Source of the DNA: Bacteroidota bacterium
GTDB taxonomy: Bacteria > Bacteroidota > Bacteroidia > Bacteroidales > VadinHA17
Assembly (NCBI GenBank): GCA_030611395.1
Contig: JAUWPX010000127.1
Location: 1 to 5,495, forward strand
Length of the DNA: 5,495 bases
Direction: 5' to 3'
Each line of letters opens with the position of its first letter. Position 1 is the stretch's first letter. The notes beneath the pieces were generated by a model, which was given only the letters and a program-made list of their open reading frames with translations, searched no databases and was not told the origin of the DNA. Made by a program: the position numbers and the translations under genes. Shown here one piece after another: positions 1-5,495 of the stretch.

Positions 1-177
1 ACTTTTTTATCTTCCATTGCCTGGTTTGGTTTATCTGTCATTTTTTATTTGTTTTTACGTTGGTTGCCAATAAAATCCACTGAAAAATTTATGCATGAAT
101 TTTTCAGGTTAGATACAAAACGCCTGCCAATTTATTCTATACGCCAAATTGACATGTCTAAAGAAATGATAGAATGA
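1..177 (+). CDS. C-terminal fragment of an integral membrane protein (5' end outside window)
   Basis: An open frame runs from the first base to a TGA at 175-177, giving 58 residues with no start inside the window. The first ~19 residues are a hydrophobic, aromatic-rich segment (TFLSSIAWFGLSVIFYLFL) that looks like a last transmembrane helix. It is followed by a basic, amphipathic tail (RWLPIKSTEKFMHEFF, then RLDTKRLPIYSIRQIDMSKEMIE), which by the positive-inside rule would be cytoplasmic. The composition is that of a real polytopic membrane protein rather than a chance frame, although 58 codons is short evidence. It is convergent with murA, with only 58 bp between the two stop codons. A polysaccharide flippase or similar cell-envelope transporter would fit such a tail and the neighbourhood, but nothing here identifies the family, so I assign no function. 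Confidence 0.55.
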   Translation, partial: TFLSSIAWFGLSVIFYLFLRWLPIKSTEKFMHEFFRLDTKRLPIYSIRQIDMSKEMIE

Positions 178-204
178 TAGAATGATAAAATGATAGAATG
201 AAAA
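165..204. repeat. Five tandem copies of an 8-bp unit (AATGATAG)
   Basis: Units lie at 165-172, 173-180, 181-188, 189-196 and 197-204. Units 1, 2 and 4 are exact AATGATAG, unit 3 ends AA instead of AG, and unit 5 is degenerate (AATGAAAA). The array straddles the 3' end of the upstream membrane-protein frame: its TGA stop (175-177) is in the second unit. Because the period is not a multiple of three and each unit carries TGA and TAG, the array stops translation in all frames on the + strand. It ends 31 bp before the murA stop codon. Confidence 0.85.
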
Positions 205-217
205 GAAATGGTAACTA

Positions 218-243
218 AGTCACTTTTAACTTTAGTCACTTTA
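218..243. repeat. Short direct repeat at the 3' end of murA
   Basis: AGTCACTTT occurs at 218-226 and again at 234-242, a 16-bp spacing; the second copy contains the murA stop codon (TCA at 236-238 on the + strand, TGA on the coding strand). It may be a small local duplication. A weak imperfect hairpin can be drawn (ACTAAGT at 214-220 with ACTTTAGT at 229-236), but it has almost no GC and no adjoining T-run, so I do not call it a terminator. Confidence 0.5.
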
Positions 244-1543
244 TACGTGTTATCTCAGCACCGACCTTTCTAAGGCGTATATCAATTTCCTGGTATCCAC
301 GGTCGATTTGTTCGATATTGTGAATAACACTGGTGCCTTCAGCAGAAAGAGCTGCAATGAGCAATGCAACTCCGGCACGGATATCGGGAGATGACATAAT
401 TGTTCCACGAAGTTTAAATTGGCGGTTAAGACCAATAACAGTTGCCCTGTGAGGATCGCATAGTATAATCTGGGCGCCCATGTCAATCAGTTTGTCAACG
501 AAGAACAACCTGCTTTCAAACATTTTCTGGTGGATAAGTACACTTCCTTTAGCCTGAATAGCTACAACCAGCAGAATGCTGAGGAGATCAGGTGTAAGTC
601 CCGGCCAGACACCATCGGAAATGGTCATGATAGAGCCATCGATGAATGTCTCAATTTCATAATGGTCTTGTTCGGGAATAAATATGTCATCATCCTGTTT
701 TTCAAGTTTTATTCCAAGGCGCTTGAAAGAGTCAGGTATGATACCCAGGTTTTCGTATGAAACATTTTTAATTGTGATTCCGGAGCCGGCTATAGCTGCC
801 AGGCCAATAAAGCTTCCTACCTCAATCATATCCGGCAGGATTGTATGATCACATCCGCCGAGTTCCCTGACACCTTTGATCTTTAGCAGGTTTGATCCTA
901 CACCGGTAATTTGTGCTCCCATCTTGATTAGCATCCGGCAAAGTTGCTGAATATATGGCTCACATGCAGCATTATAAATTATTGTTTCGCCGGGGGTTAT
1001 AACTGAAGCCATTAGTAAGTTTGCTGTTCCGGTAACAGATGCCTCATCCAGGTGTAAATAGGCTCCTTTCATCGATTCAGATTCAACTTTATAAAAGCCA
1101 TCATCCTGATCATAGATGAATCTGGCACCTAATTTTTCAAAACCAATAAAATGAGTATCAAGTCGCCTTCTTCCAATCTTATCCCCGCCGGGTTTAGGAA
1201 TATATCCCTTGCCATACCTTGCCAGAAGCGGACCAATGATCATGATTGAGCCTCTTATAGTTGCACTTCTTTCTTTAAACTCCGGTGAATGAAGGAGGTC
1301 AATTTCGATATTTAAGCTGTGGAATGTATATGTTGATTTTTTTTCTTTTTGAATTGAAACACCAAGAAATTCGAGAAGTTCTAATAGATTGTTAACATCC
1401 CTGATATCGGGAATATTCCGGATAGTGATTTTTTCAGGGGTTAGAAGAGTGGCGCAAATAACCTGAAGAGCTTCATTTTTTGCACCCTGCGGAATAAGTT
1501 CCCCTTTTAACTTTTTCTCTCCTTTTATTTCAAAGGTGCTCAT
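236..1543 (-). CDS. murA: UDP-N-acetylglucosamine 1-carboxyvinyltransferase (MurA), Asp-loop type
   Basis: MurA transfers enolpyruvate from PEP to UDP-GlcNAc in the cytoplasm, the first committed step of peptidoglycan synthesis. At 435 residues it is slightly longer than E. coli MurA (419) and full length. Landmarks seen, with E. coli equivalents from memory: GAKN with Lys22/Asn23 (same numbers), Arg97 in IRGSI (R91), the catalytic-loop PGGDKIG with Asp121 (C115), Arg126 (R120), Asp319 in WPGLTPD (general base D305), Arg345 (R331), Arg389 in PDIRA (R371) and Arg415 in IDRGY (R397). Thus the usual loop Cys is Asp, while the other active-site residues are present; E. coli R232 appears as Met239 in LPDMIE. 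Asp in the loop still supports catalysis in other bacteria but removes the thiol alkylated by fosfomycin. The ATG at 1543 is 34 bp after the DUF4290 stop with no clear Shine-Dalgarno site. Probably cotranscribed with DUF4290. Confidence 0.97.
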   Translation of the reverse strand: MSTFEIKGEKKLKGELIPQGAKNEALQVICATLLTPEKITIRNIPDIRDVNNLLELLEFLGVSIQKEKKSTYTFHSLNIEIDLLHSPEFKERSATIRGSIMIIGPLLARYGKGYIPKPGGDKIGRRRLDTHFIGFEKLGARFIYDQDDGFYKVESESMKGAYLHLDEASVTGTANLLMASVITPGETIIYNAACEPYIQQLCRMLIKMGAQITGVGSNLLKIKGVRELGGCDHTILPDMIEVGSFIGLAAIAGSGITIKNVSYENLGIIPDSFKRLGIKLEKQDDDIFIPEQDHYEIETFIDGSIMTISDGVWPGLTPDLLSILLVVAIQAKGSVLIHQKMFESRLFFVDKLIDMGAQIILCDPHRATVIGLNRQFKLRGTIMSSPDIRAGVALLIAALSAEGTSVIHNIEQIDRGYQEIDIRLRKVGAEITRIK

Positions 1544-1552
1544 TCAGCTTAT

Positions 1553-1565
1553 ATTGAATTTCAAA
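1553..1565 (-). repeat. Copy 1 of a 13-mer shared by two gene leaders (murA)
   Basis: The + strand reads ATTGAATTTCAAA, containing the interrupted palindrome TTGAA-T-TTCAA. It lies 9 nt upstream of the murA start codon in the 34-bp gap after DUF4290. The identical 13-mer occurs at 2206-2218 upstream of DUF4290. Next to it is a run of nine A (1563-1571; T9 on the coding strand). It might be a protein-binding site, an mRNA element near the start codon, or coincidence in AT-rich DNA. Confidence 0.45.
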
Positions 1566-1577
1566 AAAAAATCTTTT

Positions 1578-2174
1578 TTACTTTTTTCTGTACTTTTTCT
1601 TCCGGGGCTTAGATAATAATTCTTTACTACTGCTCAGTTGAAAACCATCCGGCACCTTAAGTTTTCCATGAGACATTTCTTCCAAATCTTTCAGAATAAC
1701 ACTATCATGTGCCACGTTAAGATTCCATATGAGATATGATTTTTTCATATGGTTAGCTATCAGAGTAATAAGATATTCTTTTTCTTCCTGATCTTCAATA
1801 CTGCAAGCTTTTTCAATTATTAATTCCACAACCCTGCCGTAATGAAGGTATTTTATCCTGTTTTTAACATAGGGTACAGGTTTGGGTTTAGATAAAAGAA
1901 TCTCCTTTTCAGGTGTTGGAAAAGGAGAATCAATATCAAGTGTAAAATCAGACATGAGTGCAAGGTGATCCCATAGTTTATGCTTGAAATCACTAATATC
2001 CCGAAGATGAGGGTTCATATTACCCATTACAGAGATGATGGTTTTAGCAGCCTTGTTCCTTATTGTCCGGTCCTCAATAGTTGCTAAATGATCAACCATT
2101 TTCTGGATATTCCTTCCATACTCCGGTAAAACCAGGTCTTTCATCTTCGTGTTGTAATCAAATACTTTTTCCAT
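1578..2174 (-). CDS. DUF4290 family protein, function unknown
   Basis: This 198-residue protein is recognisable as DUF4290, a family I know only from Bacteroidota, by its N-terminal LVLPEYGRNIQKMVDHL stretch (residues ~15-31) and its helical, charged body (ISVMGNMNPHLRD at ~47-59; KLWDHLALMSDF at ~66-77). No signal peptide or membrane segment is visible, so it should be cytoplasmic. The last ~12 residues are strongly basic (KPRKKKYRKK at the very end), which could contact nucleic acid or another polyanion; that is inference. No enzymatic motif is seen. It sits 34 bp upstream of murA in the same direction, a pairing I recall as common in the phylum, which hints at a link with cell-wall synthesis or growth control but does not prove one. 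The start at 2174 is the only sensible ATG: the family signature begins a few residues later. No Shine-Dalgarno is seen; a candidate promoter lies just upstream. Confidence 0.88.
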   Translation of the reverse strand: MEKVFDYNTKMKDLVLPEYGRNIQKMVDHLATIEDRTIRNKAAKTIISVMGNMNPHLRDISDFKHKLWDHLALMSDFTLDIDSPFPTPEKEILLSKPKPVPYVKNRIKYLHYGRVVELIIEKACSIEDQEEKEYLITLIANHMKKSYLIWNLNVAHDSVILKDLEEMSHGKLKVPDGFQLSSSKELLSKPRKKKYRKK

Positions 2175-2197
2175 AAACAGCTATATTCTAATCTGCG

Positions 2198-2229
2198 CAA
2201 ATCTAATTGAATTTCAAATAGAAATCAAA
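2198..2229 (-). promoter_or_regulatory. Candidate Bacteroidota-type promoter for DUF4290-murA
   Basis: On the coding strand, TTTG (2226-2229) is followed after 20 bp by TAGATTTG (2198-2205), matching the known Bacteroides sigma consensus of TTTG at -33 and TAnnTTTG at -7. Transcription would start near 2190, leaving a leader of about 15-18 nt before the DUF4290 ATG at 2174. It lies in the 94-bp gap after the helicase stop, so DUF4290-murA could be expressed independently of the helicase. The 13-mer with the interrupted palindrome falls between the two promoter elements. Confidence 0.5.
2206..2218 (-). repeat. Copy 2 of the shared 13-mer (DUF4290 promoter spacer)
   Basis: ATTGAATTTCAAA on the + strand, identical to 1553-1565. 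Here it lies in the spacer between the candidate -33 and -7 elements, 31 nt upstream of the DUF4290 ATG. In that place, a protein bound to the TTGAA-T-TTCAA core could block or modulate the promoter. This role is inferred from position only. Confidence 0.45.
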
Positions 2230-2268
2230 ACTTTAATTAATTTATTTAATAATACACAGCAACTTGAG

Positions 2269-4587
2269 TTAATTATTAACAATTTTCAGTTTAGCAAATC
2301 TCAAAAGCAGTTTTTTCTGTCCATGATTGCTAAAAGAAACAGTTACTTTAGTATTGGGATATTCTCCTTCGAGGGAAATTACTTTGCCAATACCGAAGCT
2401 GATATGTTCTACAGCCATTCCGGGCTGGATATTCACAGGATCACCCTCATTCAGGTTGTGAAAATTGCTTTTTGAGAGCTTTACTTTCCCTGCCGGGGTC
2501 CAGTTCAAGACTGATTTTTTTGATGGAGTATTTCTCAAATAGGATTTTTGATAACCTTTTTGTGAATAAGCGGGTTTATGTCTTGTAAAACCGTTTGATA
2601 CCGGTTTATTATAAATATTAACATTGATCCAGTTGAGGTATTCATCATCTATTTCTCTTATGAACCTGCTTTGTTTGTGATCTTCAAGTTTGCCATATCG
2701 ATATCTTGTAGCAGCAAAACACAGGTAAACCTGTTTTTCGGCACGGGTAACAGCAACATAGAACAGGCGGCGTTCTTCCTCAAGATCCTTAGGATCATCA
2801 ACTGACATGTAGGAAGGGAACAGGTTTTCCTCAAGTCCGGCAACATAAATATATTCAAATTCCAGTCCTTTAGCAGAATGAACCGTCATTAGTGTAACCT
2901 TTTCTTTATCTTTCTCTGTTTCAGTATCCTGGTCAGTATATAGGGACACCTCCTGTAGATATTCTGCCAGTCCGGGAATTTTATTTTCTTCACTTGTTTC
3001 ACCTGAAGTGAATTCCCTGATCCCGTTCAGCAATTCCTGAACGTTATCATATTTTGACATGATCTCGGGTGATTCGGGATCATGAAGGTCTTTCAATATT
3101 CCGGTTTTTGAGGCAACTTCTTTTGCCAGATCATAAGCATCTTTTTTCTTTAGCTGGGATGTAAAGTGATCAATCTGCTCAGCAAATGAGTTAATTCTTT
3201 TTTGTATCCCCTTGTTAATTTCAATTTTGTATTTATCCGGGGTAGTAATAACCTCCCAGGGTGCTACATTATTATCTGCTGAGCATTTTAGTATCTTATC
3301 CAACGAAGTTTTTCCGATACCACGGGCCGGGTAATTTATAATTCTTTTCAGGGCTTCTTCATCATTATGATTAACCATCAGTCTGAAATAGGCCAGAAGA
3401 TCTTTAATTTCCTTTCGCTGATAAAAAGATAATCCTCCATATACTTTGTAAGGTATATTTCGTTTCCTGAATGCTTCTTCAAGGATCCTTGACTGAGCAT
3501 TTGTGCGGTAAAGGACTGCATATTTACTGTACCTGTTTTTTTCTCTCAGAGCATTATCAAAAACTGAATTAGAAATAATAAATCCTTCTTCTATATCTGT
3601 TGATGCTGCAAAAACTTGTATTTTTTCTCCTGCTTCCTTCCTGGAGTATACTTTTTTAGGGATACGGCCCTGGTTTTTAGCAATAACACTATTAGCAGCA
3701 TTTACAATATTTTGAGTGCTACGATAATTTCTTTCCAGTTTATACAAACTATATCCGGGATAATTATTCCGGAAATTCAATATATTTTCGATTTTTGCCC
3801 CTCTGAAGGAGTAGATGCTCTGGGCATCATCACCAACCACACAAACATTATTATGAACTTCAGCAAGCCGGTTAATGATATTGTACTGAACATAATTAGT
3901 GTCCTGGTATTCATCAACTAGGATATAACGGAACTGATCCCGGTATTCTTCCAGTATTTTTGGGAAGTCCCGGAACAGAATATCGGTATTAACCAGGAGA
4001 TCGTCAAAGTCCATCGCACCGGCTTTGAAACATCTGGTTGCATAGATTCGGAATATCTCTGCAATCATTGGTTTTCCGGTATGCTCGTCACGATTTAACA
4101 GATCAGGATTATTTTTGTATTTCTGTGGGGTAATAAGGTTGTTTTTTGCACGAGATATTTTACTGAATACCTCGGCGTATTTATAAACTTTGTCATCCAG
4201 ATCAAGCTCTTTGATTATTGACCTGACAAGTGTTTTCGAGTCGTTGGTATCGTAAATCGTGTAATCTGCCGGATAACCGAGATGTTTTCCTTCTTTTCGT
4301 AGTATTCTTGCAAAGATAGAGTGGAAGGTTCCCATCCACATGTATTTAGCTGTATTCAAACCAACAATAGCAATAATCCTTTCTTTCATTTCTCTTGCCG
4401 CTTTGTTGGTAAATGTGAGTGCAAGAATGTTAGGGGCAGGAATACCCTGTTTTAGCAGATGAGCAATTCTGTATGTAAGCACCCGGGTTTTCCCTGCACC
4501 TGCACCTGCGATTATCAGGGCTGGTCCTTCATAATTAATAACCGCTTTAACCTGTGCTTCATTAAGCTCTTTCAGATACTTTTCCAT
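2269..4587 (-). CDS. UvrD/PcrA-type ATP-dependent 3'-5' DNA helicase (superfamily 1A)
   Basis: A complete 772-residue SF1A helicase, a translocase on single-stranded DNA used in repair and in clearing stalled complexes. Motifs in order: Q motif LNEAQ (8-12); Walker A AGAGAGKT (27-34); Ia LTFTNKAA (57-64); motif II VDEYQDT (224-230); III VGDDAQSIYSFRGA (251-264); IV LERNYRS (284-290); V TVHSAKGLEF (568-577); VI EERRLFYVAVTRA (604-616). A basic, Ser/Lys/Tyr-rich linker (~655-715) follows. The C-terminus (~722-771, with FGIGKVISLEG and KVTVSF) resembles the Tudor-like domain of PcrA/UvrD that contacts RNA polymerase. This tail and the length favour UvrD/PcrA over Rep; I cannot separate uvrD from pcrA, so no symbol is given. 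There is no nuclease domain, so it is not AddA or RecB. The ATG at 4587 places the Q motif at the usual distance from the N-terminus. DUF4290 begins 94 bp downstream. Confidence 0.95.
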   Translation of the reverse strand: MEKYLKELNEAQVKAVINYEGPALIIAGAGAGKTRVLTYRIAHLLKQGIPAPNILALTFTNKAAREMKERIIAIVGLNTAKYMWMGTFHSIFARILRKEGKHLGYPADYTIYDTNDSKTLVRSIIKELDLDDKVYKYAEVFSKISRAKNNLITPQKYKNNPDLLNRDEHTGKPMIAEIFRIYATRCFKAGAMDFDDLLVNTDILFRDFPKILEEYRDQFRYILVDEYQDTNYVQYNIINRLAEVHNNVCVVGDDAQSIYSFRGAKIENILNFRNNYPGYSLYKLERNYRSTQNIVNAANSVIAKNQGRIPKKVYSRKEAGEKIQVFAASTDIEEGFIISNSVFDNALREKNRYSKYAVLYRTNAQSRILEEAFRKRNIPYKVYGGLSFYQRKEIKDLLAYFRLMVNHNDEEALKRIINYPARGIGKTSLDKILKCSADNNVAPWEVITTPDKYKIEINKGIQKRINSFAEQIDHFTSQLKKKDAYDLAKEVASKTGILKDLHDPESPEIMSKYDNVQELLNGIREFTSGETSEENKIPGLAEYLQEVSLYTDQDTETEKDKEKVTLMTVHSAKGLEFEYIYVAGLEENLFPSYMSVDDPKDLEEERRLFYVAVTRAEKQVYLCFAATRYRYGKLEDHKQSRFIREIDDEYLNWINVNIYNKPVSNGFTRHKPAYSQKGYQKSYLRNTPSKKSVLNWTPAGKVKLSKSNFHNLNEGDPVNIQPGMAVEHISFGIGKVISLEGEYPNTKVTVSFSNHGQKKLLLRFAKLKIVNN

Positions 4588-4619
4588 TATGATATGCTTG
4601 CCCGGTTTACAAAACGCAC

Positions 4620-4652
4620 CAAAATTAATATATGTTAGATAATATTAACATT
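4620..4652 (-). promoter_or_regulatory. Weak candidate promoter for the helicase gene
   Basis: On the coding strand TAATTTTG (4620-4627) fits the Bacteroidota -7 element TAnnTTTG. The -33 position, 21 bp upstream, has only AATG (4649-4652) in place of TTTG. Transcription would begin near 4613, leaving about 25 nt before the ATG at 4587. The half-match in AT-rich DNA makes this tentative. Confidence 0.3.
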
Positions 4653-4774
4653 AGCGAGAGAAGATATTTAATGAAAGTTGTTAACAAATTCTGATCTGTG
4701 TTTTTCGAAACAAAATGCTTATTATTGCAAATATTTGATCATATTTATATTGTATAATAAAATAATTACAGCCC

Positions 4775-4781
4775 GGGGGGG
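4775..4781 (+). repeat. G7 homopolymer in the leader of the secreted-protein gene
   Basis: Seven consecutive G (preceded by CCC at 4772-4774) stand out in an intergenic region that is otherwise nearly all A/T. The run ends 13 nt before the ATG at 4795. It is too far from the start to act as a normal Shine-Dalgarno site. It is at the lower limit of lengths that slip at appreciable rates. Confidence 0.7.
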
Positions 4782-4794
4782 TTATTAATAAAAC

Positions 4795-5495
4795 ATGCTA
4801 TTGCACAGGAATTATTTTCATATGGGCAATTTTGAATTAATCAGGAAATCAGGATTTATTATTTTTTTCTTTTTAGTATCGGGTTTTTGGGCTTATTCAC
4901 AGGTCACTTCTCCGTTATCATCAGGAGTAAGATACACGTCTTATCCTGATGAACCTGAAAGAAAAGATCCGGTTTTTATTTTCTGTGTGCCAGGGGGGGA
5001 TAGTGATTTTTCAGTTGGAGAACTTGTTGCAACTCCTCCCGGTGGAATTGCAGGGTGTACCTTTGCCTGGAGCAAGTATAACCCGTCGGATTCCGTTTTT
5101 GATTCTTCATTTCAGATTGATACAGATGTGAATTCATCAACAGTAACAGGACTTGAATCAGGAGGGTACAAGGTAAGGATCAGGGATGCAGTCAGCATGG
5201 ATACTTCATTTATTGCATGGGTGTTTGCTGACAGGCCATATGATAGTATAAGGATTCAGAATCGCACTTGTGAGTATATTGCATTTAACGGATATGCAGG
5301 TACTACACCCTTTTTTTATTATGATACAATTGATAATTCCTCTATTTTACTTGGAAACGGGATAAGTTTTCACTGGTGGTCTGATCCTGAATCTTCGATT
5401 CCGTTTCCGGATATTGAAATTAACCCTGTTACCTATCAGCCTCCTTATGAAGATACATGGTATTACCTTACTGTAACCGATAGTTTCGGATGTTC
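4795..5495 (+). CDS. Secreted multi-domain Ig/PKD-like surface protein, N-terminal part (3' end outside window)
   Basis: The frame is open from ATG 4795 to the window edge (233 codons). Residues ~18-35 form a signal peptide: charged start (IRKSG), hydrophobic core (FIIFFFLVSGFW), then AYS with likely cleavage before Gln36. A linker (~37-57) leads to module 1 (~58-146; Cys64, Cys88, AWSKY, ending GGYKVRIRD and FIAWVF), and module 2 (~147-233; Cys159, HWW, ending YYLTVTDSFGC). The YxLTVTDxxGC ending is typical of Ig/PKD/SprB-like beta-sandwich repeats in large Bacteroidota surface proteins, often exported by the type IX system with a C-terminal sorting or gliding-motility-associated domain. That C-terminus is not in the window, so type IX export is inference. 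An alternative start at ATG 4822 gives a more usual 26-residue signal peptide and has AGGA at 4807-4810, 11 nt upstream; I give the longer form but the start is unresolved. No catalytic motif is seen. Confidence 0.8.
   Translation, partial: MLLHRNYFHMGNFELIRKSGFIIFFFLVSGFWAYSQVTSPLSSGVRYTSYPDEPERKDPVFIFCVPGGDSDFSVGELVATPPGGIAGCTFAWSKYNPSDSVFDSSFQIDTDVNSSTVTGLESGGYKVRIRDAVSMDTSFIAWVFADRPYDSIRIQNRTCEYIAFNGYAGTTPFFYYDTIDNSSILLGNGISFHWWSDPESSIPFPDIEINPVTYQPPYEDTWYYLTVTDSFGC
4993..4999 (+). repeat. G7 homopolymer inside the secreted-protein gene
   Basis: Seven consecutive G encode the end of CVPGGD (residues 64-69 of the longer form). Gain or loss of one G would frameshift the protein within its first module, soon after the signal peptide. 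It is the second G7 run within about 220 bp, both at the 5' end of the same gene. Confidence 0.7.

Larger units (their letters stand above)
4588..4794. other. Divergent intergenic region between helicase and secreted-protein gene
   Basis: This 207-bp, very AT-rich stretch must hold the start signals of both flanking genes. I find no small ORF, RNA gene or convincing riboswitch. Visible structure: perfect 10-bp palindromes TTGTTAACAA (4678-4687) and CAAATATTTG (4728-4737), the second also part of a wider inverted repeat AAATAT (4729-4734) / ATATTT (4741-4746), and an isolated CCC-G7 run at 4772-4781. No good promoter match was found for the + strand gene: TATAAT at 4753-4758 exists but lacks a well-spaced upstream element. 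The palindromes could be operators. Confidence 0.6.

Noticed and set aside
178..235. Bidirectional terminator in the convergent gap
   Set aside because: Only an AT-rich, imperfect hairpin (214-236) can be drawn, with no GC stem and no T-run; the gap is mostly the tandem repeat.
250..486. Open frame of 78 codons on the - strand inside murA
   Set aside because: It lies in another frame of a clearly conserved gene and its translation shows no recognisable domain.
530..760. Open frame of 76 codons on the + strand across murA
   Set aside because: It is antisense to conserved MurA sequence, with no domain or start signal.
1561..1590. A/T-run hairpin between DUF4290 and murA as a terminator or attenuator
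   Set aside because: It is only homopolymer complementarity between A and T runs, partly within coding sequence for the lysine-rich DUF4290 tail.
2268..2280. GTTAAT-T-ATTAAC inverted repeat at the helicase stop codon, as a terminator
   Set aside because: The arms are all but GC-free and the centre is one base, too small for a loop; the next gene is in the same direction.
2658..2858. Open frame of 66 codons on the - strand inside the helicase
   Set aside because: It is out of frame with helicase motif VI coding sequence and explained by it.
3616..3921. Open frame of 101 codons on the + strand across the helicase
   Set aside because: It looks hydrophobic, but it is the antisense of motifs II-IV of the helicase; no independent evidence for a gene.
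4949..5131. Open frame of 60 codons on the + strand
   Set aside because: It is in a different frame from the secreted-protein gene, which covers the region with a signal peptide and Ig-like modules and stays open to the window edge.
1..5495. CRISPR array, tRNA/rRNA, insertion sequence, toxin-antitoxin or defence system
   Set aside because: I saw no spaced repeat array, no cloverleaf-like segment, no transposase or terminal inverted repeats, and all main frames belong to housekeeping or surface-protein families.

Overview
This 5.5 kb window looks like an ordinary chromosomal segment of a member of the Bacteroidota, most likely Bacteroidales-like. Four things point there: a DUF4290 gene directly followed by murA, a pairing I associate with this phylum; an AT-rich sequence whose starts lack clear Shine-Dalgarno sites; a good match to the Bacteroidota promoter (TTTG, 20 bp, TAnnTTTG); and a large secreted protein built of Ig/PKD-like modules. 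This placement is by recognition of gene families, not by a database search.

Layout: (1) Positions 1-177, + strand: the last 58 codons of a membrane protein that enters from the left, ending inside an 8-bp tandem repeat. (2) A 58-bp convergent gap. (3) Positions 236-4587, - strand: three co-directional genes, in transcription order a UvrD/PcrA-type helicase, a DUF4290 protein and murA. A candidate promoter lies between the helicase and DUF4290, so DUF4290-murA may form its own two-gene unit. (4) Positions 4588-4794: a 207-bp AT-rich divergent intergenic region with small palindromes and an isolated run of seven G. (5) Positions 4795-5495, + strand: the N-terminal 233 codons of a secreted, probably cell-surface, multi-domain protein that runs off the right edge.

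Functionally, MurA makes the first committed precursor of peptidoglycan in the cytoplasm, DUF4290 is an uncharacterised phylum-conserved partner by position, and the helicase serves DNA repair and removal of stalled transcription complexes. The secreted protein belongs to a different, outward-facing function and is divergently transcribed. I see no mobile element, CRISPR array, RNA gene or novel defence system. The most informative observations are the Asp in place of the catalytic-loop Cys in MurA (predicting fosfomycin insensitivity), a 13-mer shared by the leaders of DUF4290 and murA, and two G7 runs at the start of the surface-protein gene.
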